A stretch of 64,000 bases of DNA from Combretum micranthum (GCA_024138025.1 JAMXBD010000025.1:2299501-2363500); one strand, 5' to 3'. Counted from the first letter of the stretch, positions 47,731 to 60,120 are shown. Notes: a model not told the origin generated them from the sequence alone. A program made the numbers and translations.

Positions 47731-50700
47731 AAAAGGCATTATATTCATGATTGATATACTAAAGCAATTAAATTGCAAGTCATGTTGGTTGGTGTAATCT
47801 TGATTGATCCTTGTGGTAAGAAATTATGGAATCAAGTATTGTTGGTTAGGGTTTTGAGGAGTGTGCAGAATAAAAAAGAAAGAAAGAAGAAGGAAAATGA
47901 TCAATTAATGAGTTGATGTGTTACTTATTGAAGGATTTGAAATATGAATTGTTGTTATTAAATGGAGATTCGAGTAGTGCTAATGCAAGAGGAAGCGATA
48001 AACTATGATGGCTAAAGAGTTAAATAACTTGTTAATGTTAGTAAAACTAAAATGAAGAAGGAAGAAGGAGATGATTATGTTTTCAACTTATTCCTATTTA
48101 ATAGATAATTTAAATATTAAGATGTAATGAAATAAATAGAAGTGGTGTAGGAAATATTGAGTGAAGATTTATAATCATGAGGAAATTTCTACAGTTTTAT
48201 GGCATTTATAACGATATCGGCCCTGTCATATCATTAACAGTTCATATTTGATCGAAATCATTAAAAATTTTATATTTATTTTTTATAATCAATTAATTTA
48301 TAACAATAGTGACTGTAGGTCCTATATTCCCTAATGATAACTAAGGTGGAAAAGTAGAAAGTTAGGGTCACAATGACAAATGAGAGAACAAAATAGCTAA
48401 TGAAATTAATTCTAACTAAGAAATCCTCACAGTAACAATAAAAGACATTTAGAGTATAATGACTAAAAGATTATACCATCATATAAGATTCTTTGAAACA
48501 ACCACAAGAAACAAAAATAAATACATTAAAAACATAGAAAACACTTAAATATAGAAAACTAAGATTTATATAAGATTGTTCTTTAAATACTTGTTCATCA
48601 TCATTTTGTTGCACCCCTTTATATGTAGAGATGGTAGTTATGTAAGATAACTTAAAGACTTACTGAATCTAATTGGCCAATATGGCCAAGTTTCCACATT
48701 ACTTGTGTTTTTATTGTAGTTGCACTATTTAATTTTGTTATATAAATTAATCTATTTGTGTGGGGGGTTTTGGGGTATTTTGCATGTATCTAGCGTTTTA
48801 CTTTATTGTGCTACGATATTTTATTTACAATAGTCACGGTCCTATTTACTCATATGTTTTATCGTAATGTATGTTTAGATTTCTACAAATACATAATGGT
48901 CACCTAATAACCAGATTAATAACTATATAATAAGTATAGTAAAAATTAATCATGAATTGCACGATTGCATTCCTAATATGTGTGTGTGTGTAATTAATCA
49001 ATGAACGTTGTCATTTGTGTTGGGTTCTAGGGAAGTTGTTGCTTAGGGACAACATTGTTATGCAATATATGTTCCAGGGTTAAAAAGGAAATTTGGAAAG
49101 ATTAATGTTATTCAAAATAAACTAATTTTATTAAACAAGTCTAAATATTTCATACTAAGAGATTGAGTGAATTAATTGTTTTCCTCTTAAGAAGTGTGTA
49201 TCCTCAATACCCAAGCATTACGAATACTAAGGCCTTGCATGCACACAAATTATTCTTCAAACCTTAGTATCAAAGGGTGTAAATCTATACTTTATCTATA
49301 ATTTAAATACCTAGGTATGATGATTACATTCCATATGCATGATTGTGGCATATATGTGTCTATTTAATATAATTTGCTTGTTATTATGTAAAAGTGTGAC
49401 TGTAAGTGACATTAAACTAAGATAAATGTATCTTACACCTCTAGTTTTCTCTATTCCAAGATCCAATACCAAATAGAAGTAACTATAGCAGCTTGGGCTT
49501 TGAATTGCAATTAAGAGATGAAGACTTTTAACAGTATTTGCATTAGCTTTCTAAACTCAGTTATAATACCTAATGAACTAATTATTCTTGTAAGACTAAT
49601 AATGTTATTATATTAATGAAATATAGAATTTGAGTTCATATGTTATATTTGTTTATTCACTAACTTAACCCACTAATCCTATACTAACACTTTACACAAC
49701 CATACGTATAACCATGTTGTGTTGATGCCTTAGGTATTACATCGAAAGTACTAGAATAATAAGCTCACCCTGAAATTTTTTTTCTAGTGTGTAGCCAACT
49801 GCTACAACTAAGTATATCTACTCTCATCACTAACTAACCACCAAAGCTAACACATCTACCTTTGTTGGGCTTAGGTCCACAAATCCTTCATCTCCTTCCT
49901 TGATGAAGCACATTTCTTCTTAATGGATAGTTCTTGCTTCTCAATGCAATATCTTGAATTCGAGATACTAAGTTAGGGCACATTTGATGTTTTCCATTTT
50001 AGGCTAAACTTTATGACATGCCCACAAAAGTTAGACAAAGTGACCTTTCATTATGAGCTCTAATGTACAACAAGACGCTAGAAATACACTCCCAAGCATA
50101 TAAAACCAAAATTTTATAGATGGAAGTATACTCTTGGAGAAAGTAAAACTAATTAGTATACATAGTGGATATTATACATACATACATACATACATACATA
50201 CATACAAACATACATAACCACTTGGAAATGGGTTACTTATACTTGTTGTATAAAAGTTAGCTAACTAATCTACAAGAACTTACAGCTCGTTCACTCCAAT
50301 TTAACATAAATGTAATAGAGTTGCAATGACTATTATATGCCAATAAGAATGTTCACTTAATACAAATAAAATAAAATAAGTAATTATTAGAGTAAAAGTA
50401 AAATATCTACAATGCTCATTGTCTTTATCATAGAGAGATGATAATCATATAGGTGATATTTTCAAGATAAGGGTATTTATGGAAAAAAATGAAAATAAAT
50501 CATTGAATAATAATTCATGTCTGTGGGAACATGTGGTAACAATTCATTATGAATTGCTATTCTCCTAAACTAGACACCACAATAGCAACTTTACATAAAA
50601 TGAGGAAAGAATAAATAACTATTCCCTTTATGTTGTCAATGGAGCATATGTGTAATTCGTTGGTATCTAGCAAACAAACCTTTAAGTGAATACACATCAA

Positions 50701-51469
50701 CTATGATGGAGAATTTAGACACTTTATATTTTAATTAAAAAAAGGACACGAGCACTTAATTTCAACGTGGGAAATAACTCTAAAGTTCTCTCAAAACTAA
50801 GTTTCCGCACATCTTCATCCATTCTAATTTCAAGAGCCCTAGATATATAATGGAAAAACATCTAAAAACAACACTTATGTTTATCGAAATCTAATTCAAA
50901 GGAGTTTAAAGAAAATTTATGGGAAAAGAAAAAACAAAAAATTTAGCAATTTTCCATTAAATTTTTATTCAAGAGGCAAACTTTGACCTACCATCAAGCT
51001 ACTTGGAGATTATGTTCTAACAACTAAGGGAGTGTAATTGACAAGGCCTTACCACCAGCAGAGCACCATAGCTCGATTAATGCTCTACCCTTTTTTCCAC
51101 TAAAACGTATTTAAGTTTTTAAAAACACTTAATGTTGTTTTTAAAAAATAAAATTTATTTTGAGTTAATTTTATATATACTTTCATATAATATAATCAAG
51201 ACTGGACCAACCTAACTAGTTCAACCTTATTTAATCGGAAGTAGACATAAAAATAGGCCGATCGTACATATAAAACTGAAATTAAATTGACTCGCTAAGA
51301 GTTAACCCGAACAATTCAACCACAACCCAGGCAATCTAGCTAGTTCCAATGAGTATAAAGAATTGAGAAAATACTTTAACTAAACTCAAACTTCTAATCC
51401 AATGTCATGCCCCTATAATATGCCTAGACAAAAACAAACAAAAGCCTTGACATTTGATGAAAAGCATAC
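47731..51469. other. Long non-coding stretch, largely unrecognised
   Basis: No open frame over 60 codons. A CATA microsatellite at about 50171-50206. The stretch at 50740-51080 (GGACACGAGCACTTAATTTC, then an AACTCTAAAGTTCTCTC block) is reminiscent of copia-type LTR leaders on the minus strand, without other support. Confidence 0.4.
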
Positions 51470-51689
51470 CATTAAGAGATAGAACCATATGATAAATGGT
51501 ATTTAGGAGGAAAAGTACATCTCTTTATTAAAACAACTTAGGCTATATATATATAGCAAACTGACATAACTAAATAACCTTCTAAAAGATAAAGATTAAA
51601 GATAAGACTTAATCTAAACAATATCAACCCCACGAAAATTCGAATTGGTTTATTGACCAAATCTTAACAAAATAGACTAAATCCTAACA
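51470..51689 (-). repeat. 3' LTR of the old copia element
   Basis: 220 bp. On its own strand it begins TGTTAGGATTTAGTC. Its partner is 59876-60120; they share long blocks such as CTTTATTAAAACAACTTA and differ by indels in the TA microsatellite and numerous substitutions. A purine-rich tract (GTTTAAGGGAGGAAT, minus strand) lies directly before it. Confidence 0.85.
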
Positions 51690-53300
51690 ATTCCTCCCTT
51701 AAACTGAATGCTAGAAGCATTAAGTTCATATCATTCTCAAAATAAACTCCTAACAATCCCCGTAGCCTCAAGAAGTCATCCAACTTGATTGGTTTTATCA
51801 TCAGATCAGCTAATTGTTCCAAAGTGCTACAATGAACCAACTTTATTGTACCTGCCTAAGTGAGTTCTCATAGAAAATGAAAATGAACATCTATATGCTT
51901 AAAGCGACCATGCATTACTGGATTTTTTTAGAGTTTAATAGCAAAACTGTTATCACAACGAATAATAATAGTCTTATCTTGAGTCTAATCCAATGTTTTT
52001 AACACTCTTTTCAACCAAATGCCTTGATATGCATAAGATACAACAACAATGAATTCTACCTCAGTAGTAGACAAACTTACTACTAGCTATTTTTCAGATG
52101 ACCATGATACAGCTCTTGAACTTAGGAGGAAGACATATCCTGACTTGTTTTTTCTATCATCCAAATCACCAGCATAATCACTGTCTATGGAGGCAATAAG
52201 TCCATCACTTTCTCCTTATAGTAAATTCCATACTCAGATGTTCCCTTCAAATAGCTCGGTAGGTTTATCTATATACCTACTCAGGAGACTTACTAAAAAC
52301 ACCATGTCTAGGCGATTGCCATGAGATGCATGAGACATCCCACAATTTGTTTGATATAAGCCTTGTCAACATCAGTTCCTCTTTCATCTTTCATAAGCTT
52401 CAATCTGGGAAAAATTGGAGTTTGAATAGAATTGCTTTGATCCATTTCAAAACATTTTAGCAGCTCCTATGAATACTTTTGACTAATAAAAATCCCTCCT
52501 GATCTCTGCATGACTTCAAAATCAAGGAAATACTTCATCTTACCAAGATCATTCATATCAAACTCATGCTTCATAAAGTTTTTAAACTCCGTAAATATCA
52601 ATTCATCATTTCCAATAAAAAGAAGATCATCAACATACAAATTTATGATTAATATGTAGCCTTCTTTGTTTGCTTTGATGAAGAGAGTAGCTTATAATCA
52701 CATTTTTGAAACCCTTCCTTAATGAAATAGCCTTCTATATGACTGTACCAAGCACGTGGTGCTTGTTTAAGCCCAGAAAGTACTTTCTTTAACTTGTAAA
52801 GCTTATGTTCCTTTCCCTTTCAAATATAACCACAAGGTTGTTCTATAAAAATATCTTTAATTAATTTCCCTTGTAAAAGTGTAGACTTCACGTCTAGTTG
52901 ATGGTGGGCCACCTTTTTGAGCTACAAATGCAATTACCAAATGAGCAGTTTCCATACGAGCCACAGGAGCAAACACTTTAATATAATCTATTTCATATTG
53001 CTAAGCATACCCTTTTACCACTAACCTCCCTTTTCACTAAGTTTGGTCTTATAGATCCACATTACTCCAACAACTTTGGCTCCTTCAGGTAAATCAATTA
53101 ATTCTCAAGTGCCATTCTTTTCTATCGCTTTTATTTTAGCATCTATAGCCTTCCTCCATTTCTCACTCTTCATAGCTTCTTCATAATGGAGAAGGTCAGC
53201 AGCAGGATCATACATAGCAAAATAAGTTGAATCTTCATCAGAAAGGCCTTCTCCTATTACATAATCTTCCATCCATACAGGTGACATCTTGTTCCTCCCT
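51690..53300 (-). pseudogene. Copia reverse transcriptase/RNase H remnant
   Basis: Minus-strand reading from 53287 gives a pre-RT region with EEAMKSEKWRKAIDAKIKAIEKN (the usual W-x-x-A-M/I-D...E-K-N motif), then, with several frame changes, RT blocks. RNase H is recognisable at about 52190-51980: DSDYAGDLDDRKNKSGY, then SWSSEK and STTEVEF. These match the TNT/Tork type of plant copia. Stops occur throughout. Confidence 0.8.
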
Positions 53301-53399
53301 TCATCTAAATTACGAGAGGTTTCTTCATTTGTAGAAGAAGCCTCTTCTGATATTGATAATGCCTTCTTCTCTAATTAGTTCCTTAGTTGCTTCATTTTC

Positions 53400-54737
53400 A
53401 TTTTCTTCCCATTCCAAGTCATACAAAATGTTTGCTTCATACTACTTATCTCACTCCCATTTTTCATTTTCTTCAAATACTACATTCCTACTATTTACAA
53501 TCTTATGTGAAATTGGATCATAAAGTTTGTAAGCCTTTGACTCCTCACTGACTCTGAATAAAACACACTTTAAGCTCTTCCCATCAAGTTTAGTTCTTGT
53601 GCTAACAGGCACATGAGCATAAAAGATGCAGCCAAAGATTCTGAAGTAATGAACTGAAGGCTTGATTCTATTCCATGCTTCTTCGGGTGTCTTCTTTTTC
53701 ACTGTCAATGTTGAGCTACGATTCTGAATATGTACAGCCAATTTACTACCTCTAACTAAAAGGTATTTGGCATGTCCTTTTCAGATAGCATACTACGAAC
53801 CAAATTCATGATGGTTCTATTATTTTGCTCTACAACTCCATTATGTTGTGGCGAATATGCAGCTGTTAGTTCTCTCTGTATTCAATGTTCATCACATAAA
53901 TTATTGAATTCTTATAACATAAATTCTTCCCCATGATTTGTACGTAAGCCTTTAAGGGACAAATTTGTTTCTTTCTCGCCATGCGTCTTGAAACTCTTAA
54001 AAACAACAAAGGCTTTTGATTTTGATATCATAAAAGCAGACCCATGATTTTCTACTATAATCATCTCTAAAAGTAATAAAATACCTTTTTCCACTGTTGG
54101 AGGCTAGCTTAATTGGCCTATAGATATTAGGACGAACAAGTTGCAAAATTTGTGAAGCTCTTAAAGTGCTTTTCATTGGAAATAGATCTCTTTGTTGCTT
54201 CCCCACAAGACAATCCTTGCATAGTTTTGAGGGAGACTTTAGCAATTTCAAGCCATCTACCATTTATGTTTGTTACAATATTTGCAAGCCTTTAACGCCT
54301 ACTTGCCCAAACCTATAATGCAAAAGCTATGCCACATCTTCTGTAATTGTGTTAAAGCATGTGGGTATTATAGGTAGAGATATAGCATGTGGGTGTTGTA
54401 GGTAGAGAGATAGCATGTAGAATAAACATCTGATCAGTAGACATACTTTCTTTCATAATTAAGCCTTTCTCCGGATGATATACTTTGCGTTGTCTATGCT
54501 GAAACATAATAGTTAGCCCATTCTCTTGCAATTGTCCAAGACTTAACAGATTGTTCTTTAATTCTAGCTTATAAAAAACTCTTGTAATGAGACCGATATA
54601 TCCATTCATCTCCAACCTAATATTGCCCTTACCATTTACCACCATGTTAGAGTTGTTACCTAACTTCACCAAATTTGTGAATTTATCATCGAAGTCTAAA
54701 ACACACTCCCTTTTTCTACACATATGATTACTATAAC
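53400..54737 (-). pseudogene. Copia protease/integrase remnant
   Basis: From 54723 downward: the region after the protease motif with a LLSLGQL(Q)ENG signature (54352-54723), then the GAG-pre-integrase zinc area, CKDCLVGKQQRDLFP, an integrase core with the D-D-x-S-R step in FRDDYSRKSWVCFY (53997-54263), and a C-terminal block with HYFRIFGCIFYAHVP, RTKLDGKS and YKLYDP (53451-53741). Frames change several times, so no protein is made. Confidence 0.85.
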
Positions 54738-55000
54738 TGTTGGAAAACCGACTACATTAATTTAGTAAAGTTTTGACCAATAACATTAATTTAGGAGTCA
54801 AGAATGTTGACCAATAGCATTAATTTAGGAGTCATTAATGATTTGACTAATAACATTAATTTAGGAGCATTAATTTCAAGATAAGGAGATTTGACTAGGA
54901 ATAGGATTTTCTTTCCTCTTTTTTGATCTTGTACAATGTATATATACTTCCTTCATGTATAATAAAAAGAATGAGAAAATTTTCATGACATTTTCTGACA
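54738..55000 (+). repeat. 5' LTR of the young copia element
   Basis: 263 bp, from TGTTGGAAAACC to TTTTCTGACA. The phrase CATTAATTTAG(GAG) recurs four times in the first 150 bp. A TATA box lies at 54937-54948 (TGTATATATAC) and an AATAAA polyadenylation signal at 54961-54966. Confidence 0.95.
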
Positions 55001-55013
55001 TGGTATCAGAGCC
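55001..55013 (+). other. Primer-binding site (initiator-Met tRNA)
   Basis: TGGTATCAGAGCC directly after the LTR, the standard plant Ty1/copia primer site. Confidence 0.95.
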
Positions 55014-55119
55014 TTAGGGTTCCAAAATTCTGGATTTTTTTTTTTGCCTTCATTGCCAATACTATTGTTGGCCTTCATTGCCAACATTCTTCTCATTTTT
55101 CTATATACACCTCTTTTTT

Positions 55120-55200
55120 TTTTTACATACACTCTTCTCCTTATGGATTACATCATGTCTCGCATTAAAACAGATAACCCTTCTCCTTATGGATTACATA
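55120..55200 (+). repeat. Direct repeat between LTR and protease
   Basis: TTCTCCTTATGGATTACAT occurs at about 55133-55152 and again at about 55180-55199, separated by about 28 bp, at the place where gag is missing. It may be a deletion scar or slippage product. Confidence 0.7.
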
Positions 55201-58200
55201 CCTTTGATCAATTTATACAAGACCATTGGATTATTGACTCAGGAGCCACAGATCACATGACACCTTTATCTGTTCATTTTACAACCTATACACCTTGTCC
55301 TAGCAATAGGAAAATTGTTGTTGCCAATGGCTCAGTCACTACAGTTGCTGGTATTGGACATGTTCAGTTGAGTCCAACCTTGTTACTTAAGGATGTGCTT
55401 CATGTTCCACAATTGTCCACTAGTCTCCTATCCATTCATAAAGTAACTCATGACTTGAATTGTAATGTCTTATTTTATTCCTCTCATTGTGTATTCCAAG
55501 ACCAGATGTCAGGGAAGAGGATTGGAGTAGCTAAGGAAAAAGGTGGTCTCTACTATCTTGATACATCTACCATACACACACCAACTGTCAAGCATGTCTC
55601 CTTAAGGTCTTGTTTTTCTGGTTCAAATTATGATATCATTTGGCGTCAACATTTTCGTTATGGTCATCCTTCGTTTACTGTTTTAAAGACAATGTTTCCT
55701 TCTTTGTTTAAGAATGTCAATGTTGAAGACCTTCATTGTGATGTATGTGAGTTTGCCAAACATAAAAGGACCTCTTTTCCAATAAGTAATAATAGAAGTT
55801 CCTTGCCATTTGATTTGATTCACTCTGATATATGGGGACCATCTAGAATTCCCAATGTTACAGGAGCTCAATGGTTTGTGTCTTTTATAGACGATTGTAC
55901 TAGAGTCTCTTGGATTTTTCTTCTCAAACATAAATCAGATGTGACCACGATCCTTCCAAACTTCATTGCCATGGTGAATAATCAATTTGGTAAAAATAAA
56001 AAGGTTTAGGTCTGATAATGCCAGAGATTATTTTAACCAAGTTCTTTCATCATATTTCCAACGAGAAGGGATAATTCATGAGTCTTCGTGTGTAGATACT
56101 CCCCAACAAAATGGGGTGGCTGAGAGGAGAAATGGCCATTTACTCACCACAACACGTGCTTTGCTTTTCCAAAACAATGTTCCAAAATCATATTGGGGAG
56201 AAGCTGTCCTCACTACCGCACATATGATCAACCGCCTACCTTCTAAAGCCTTGGGGAATAAAACACCAATGCAACTTCTCTCTGAGTTTTACCCTAATGT
56301 CAAATCACAAATAATCTAAGCCCTCGGGTTTTTGGTTGTCCAGTCTTTGTTCATGTATCTAGTCACAACAGAGGTAAACTTGATCCACGAGCAATCAAGT
56401 GTGTGTTTGTTGGGTATTCTCCAACACAGAAAGGCTATAAGTGTTATCACCCACCTACACGGAAACTTTATGTTTCTATTGATACCACTTTTGAGGAGGG
56501 CCAATCTTTTTTCTCTCAACCTTATCTTCAGGGGGAGTCTGGTTCTATTGGGGAAAATAAGGTAGAAGATATATCCTTTCTTGATTTACCTTCAGTGCCT
56601 CCTTCTAGGTCACCTCTACAGGAGAAAATAATCCTACAACAAGAACCTGAATTGCCCCCACAAGAACCAAATCCTAAAATTGTTGAAACAACCAGAGTCC
56701 CTCTCAATGAAGAACTTAATACTAGGAGGTATGGACAAGTGAACTCAAGGAGAGAAGTTCTGGCACCAGACCTTGTGCAACTCCAAAACTCAAACTCTAC
56801 TCTTGGGAATGAGGTATGCATAGATTCAATTCCTTCAGATGTTCCCTCTAATCTTGACTTACCTATTGCCTTACGAAAAGGAACTCGAGAATGTACTAAG
56901 CACCCAAAATATCCGTTGGCCGAATCAGTGTCTTTTCATAGATTTTCTCCATCTCACAGGAGTTTCTTAGCCAACTTAAATACCATCTCGATTCCCAACA
57001 ATTTATCTGAGGCTTTATCCAATGAGAAGTGGAGAGAGGCTATGAGAATAGAAATGGAGGCACTTGAGAAAAATAGAACTTGGGAAGTTGTAGAACTGCC
57101 AGAAAATAAAAAGGTAGTAGGATGCAAGTGGGTGTTTACCTTAAAGTACAAATCAGATGGGTCTCTAGAGAGATACAAGGCGAGGTTGGTGGCTAAGGGA
57201 TACACACAAACTTATGGAGTAGACTATGAAGAGACCTTTGCACCAGTAGCTAAGATGAATACAGTGAGAATTCTCTTGTCATTGGCTGCAAATTTTGATT
57301 GGGATTTACATCAGTTTGATGTAAAAAATGCCTTTCTTCATGGAGACTTAGAGGAAGAAATATACATGGAGATTCCACCGGGCTTTGGAAGGGAGATGAA
57401 AGGGAACAAGGTCTGCAGATTAAAAAAGGCATTATATGGACTCAAACAGTCCCCAAGGGCTTGGTTTGGCCGGTTTAGTAAGGTAATGCTCAATAATGGG
57501 TATAAACAAAGTCAGGGTGATCATACCCTATTCATCAAGCATACAACTTCAGGGGGAGTGACTGCACTTTTGGTGTATGTTGATGACATAATTGTTACTG
57601 GAAATGACGAGAAAGAGAAGGAGATCCTAAAAAACTACTTGGCAAAGGAGTTTGAGATTAAAGTCTTAGGGAAATTGAAATATTTCCTTGGGATAGAAGT
57701 AGCTAGATCTCGACAAGGTATTTTCATTTCCCAACAGAAGTATGTGGTTGATCTTCTGAAAGAAACAGGCAAGATAGCCTGTAAACCAGCTTCAACTCCG
57801 ATTGAGCCTAATCATAAACTGAGAGAGGCAAAAGATGATAAGGTTGTTGATAAGGAAAGGTTCCAAAAATTGGTTGGAAAGCTAATATACTTGGCACACA
57901 CACGGCCAGACATTGCTTATGCTGTGAGTGTTGTGAGTCAGTTCATGCACAATCCTAAGGAGATTCATCTACAAGCTGTAAACCGTATACTTCACTACCT
58001 GAAAGCCAGTCCAGGAAAGGGAATTTTATTTAAGAAAGGTGAAGGGTTAACGCTTGAAGCTTATACGGATGCGGACTATGCAGGCTCTCCAGTTGATCGA
58101 CGGTCCACAACAGGCTATTGCACTTTCTTAGGAGGTAATTTAGTCACGTGGAGGAGCAAGAAACAAAATGTGGTGGCTCGATCAAGTGCAGAAGCAGAGT

Positions 58201-58532
58201 TCAGGGCTATGGCTCAAGGGGTTTGTGAGCTTTTGTGGTTAAAGATTATTCTTGAAGATCTTAAGATAAAGTGGGACGAACCGATGAGATTATATTGCGA
58301 TAATAAATCAGCCATCAGCATTGCGCACAATCCAGTACAGCATGACAGGACAAAACATGTGGAGATCGATAGACATTTCATAAAAGAGAAATTGGATAGC
58401 AAGTTGATTTGTACTCCCTATGTGCCTACCAAGGAACAACTGGCAGATGTGTTCACAAAAGGACTAAGTTCTCATAACTTCTCAACAATTATATCCAAGC
58501 TGGGAATGATTGATATCTATTCACCAGCTTGA
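55143..58532 (+). CDS. Copia pol polyprotein (PR-IN-RT-RH), two compensating frameshifts
   Basis: The first in-frame ATG is at 55143. Order: protease motif DSGATDHM (about 55236); GAG-pre-integrase; integrase zinc finger with H-x4-H (about 55648) and CDVC (about 55737); DDE core with aspartates in HSDIWGP (about 55826) and RSDNARDYF (about 56014) and glutamate in GVAERRNGH (about 56122); reverse transcriptase from WVFTLKYKSDG through VDYEETFAPV, QFDVKNAFLHGDL and YVDD (57576-57587); RNase H with YTDADYAGS and SSAEAEF (58060-58200). The stop abuts the purine tract. The frame shifts near 56000 in an A-run and back near 56310 in another, so only about 310 bp of integrase is out of frame and the rest (709 codons after the second shift) is intact. 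No gag precedes it. Without repair or recoding a full polyprotein is not made. Confidence 0.9.
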
Positions 58533-58538
58533 GGGGAG

Positions 58539-58805
58539 TGTTGGAAAACCGACTACATTAATTTAGAAAAGTTTTGACCAATAGCATTAATTTAGGAGTC
58601 AAGAATGTTGACCAATAGCATTAATTTAGGAGTCATTAATGATTTGACTAATAACATTAATTTAGGAGCATTAATTTCAAGATAAGGAGATTTGACTAGG
58701 AATAGGATTTTCTTTCCTCTTTTTTGATCTTGTACAATGTGTATATATACTTCCTTCATGGATAATAAAAAGGAATGAGGAAAATTTTCATGACATTTTC
58801 TGACA
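58539..58805 (+). repeat. 3' LTR of the young copia element
   Basis: 267 bp, nearly identical to 54738-55000. Differences noticed are at the start (AGAAAAG versus AGTAAAG; AATAGCATT versus AATAACATT), an extra GT in the TATA region, and small changes near the AATAAA. Confidence 0.95.
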
Positions 58806-58810
58806 ATAAC

Positions 58811-59806
58811 TAGTGTCAAGAAACCACATATCTGTTTTGTGAATCTCCTTTCCTTCAACATATGTCATTAATAGCATTTGCTCTTGACTTTTTGCATAAT
58901 TAGCATCTCCTCTCTACTTAGTTGGACATTCCCACTAAAAATACCCAAGCTTGTGACAAGAATAGCATTCTACCATTGCTTTGTTAAAGCTTTGTCTACC
59001 TCTGAAACTTCCACGTCCCCGTCCTTGTTCTGTTAATTGATCTCCATGAGTCACCTTCAAAGTATGCTCTTCTACAACATTATTATTCATGTGTTGTTTA
59101 TACACAAGTAAACTACTCTATAGCTCACCAATTGATAAGGTACTTGTATCCTTAGATTCCTCATTGGAGCACACAACATAATTAAACTTAGGAGTCATTG
59201 ACCTCAAAATCTTTTCCACAACAGCAACATCTCCTTTACCTTCACGCTAAGCTATCATTATGTTAGCAATAACAAGAGTACGAGCAAAGTACTCATTCAC
59301 AAATTCTCCATCCTTCATGTGGAGAACTTCAAACTCCTTTCGTAATGCTTGCAAATAAGCATGTTTAACACATGTTGTACCTTGATATTTCTGCTTCATG
59401 GAGTCTCAAACATTCTTTGATGTGTCTTTGTTAATGATTGTCTCTAGGATAGAGCGATCGAATGCTTGAAATAGATAGTTCTTAGCTTTTAAATCCTTTA
59501 ACTTTTGATCTTTGTAGATGATTGAATTTTTTTACATAGGCTTTAAGCTTAATTTTCACTTAGGTTTAACTCTTTGAGCTAATGTGATAGCGTGATAGTC
59601 ACGAGGCACTCATGTGATCATTGCATCCGAAATTATACCCACACAGTCTTCATAATGTTTCCATTCTCTACTACAGGAACTCCATTCTTTAACATGCCCC
59701 AATACTCCTTTGATTGAAGAAAATTCTCCATAAGCATTGTCTAATGATCATAGTGACCATCAAATTTTGGCATTGCTGGTTGAACAAAGCTACTCTCTGT
59801 TGCCAT
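58811..59806 (-). pseudogene. Copia gag remnant of the old element
   Basis: Minus strand from the ATG at 59806: an N-terminus like ESSFVQPAMPKFDGHYDH, then blocks typical of copia gag (UBN2 family), including LKAKNYLFQAFDRSI, VCSNEESKDTS and an R-G-R-G-rich tail. It ends in a CCHC zinc knuckle with cysteines and histidine in ECYSCHKLGYF and WECPTK (near 58925-58980). Stops interrupt it several times, including within the knuckle. This is the gag type missing from the inner element. Confidence 0.85.
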
Positions 59807-59875
59807 ACTTTGATCAATATCTTCTTAGAAGACTACTACTTCCAATAAGCCCCACAATGTGGCTCTAATACAAAA

Positions 59876-60120
59876 TGTTAAGAAACAAAACTATATGATA
59901 AATAGAATTTAGGAGGAAAAATGTATCTCTTTATTAAAACAACTTAAGCTATATATATATAATATATATATGTATAGCCTTTCATAGCAAACTGACATAC
60001 CTAAATAACCCTCTAAAAGATCAAGATTAAAAATAAGACCTAATCTAAACAATATCAATCACATGAAAATTGGGCTTTGTTTATTGACCAAATCTTAACA
60101 AAATAGACTAAATACTAATA
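59876..60120 (-). repeat. 5' LTR of the old copia element
   Basis: 245 bp, partner of 51470-51689, with a longer TA microsatellite (about 59950-59972). On the minus strand it ends TTCTTAACA and is followed by the primer site at about 59858-59875. Confidence 0.85.

Larger units (their letters stand above)
54738..58805 (+). mobile_element. Young Ty1/copia element lacking gag
   Basis: A complete unit: 5' LTR 54738-55000, primer site TGGTATCAGAGCC at 55001-55013, pol 55143-58532, purine tract GAGGGGAG at 58531-58538, and 3' LTR 58539-58805. A perfect 5-bp duplication ATAAC flanks it (54733-54737 and 58806-58810). By eye the LTRs differ by three substitutions and three small indels. Total 4068 bp, short for a copia element because almost nothing lies between primer site and protease: gag is missing. 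It is inserted, in opposite orientation, in the protease region of the older element. Confidence 0.95.
51470..60120 (-). mobile_element. Old Ty1/copia element, minus strand, interrupted
   Basis: Reading the minus strand: 5' LTR 59876-60120, a degenerate initiator-Met primer site (TTTGTATTAGAGCCACA) next to it, gag (59806 downward), zinc knuckle, protease, integrase, reverse transcriptase and RNase H, a purine tract, and the 3' LTR at 51470-51689. A younger copia element (54738-58805) sits inside it; without that the length is about 4.6 kb, normal for the group. Stops and frameshifts run through every domain. The terminal flanks CATAC and GACAC match only 3 of 5. Confidence 0.85.

Noticed and set aside
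50171..50206. CATA tandem run as a possible regulatory array
   Set aside because: A simple tetranucleotide microsatellite without other features.
56528..57432. Several minus-strand open frames of 60-97 codons
   Set aside because: Antisense shadows of the copia reverse transcriptase.
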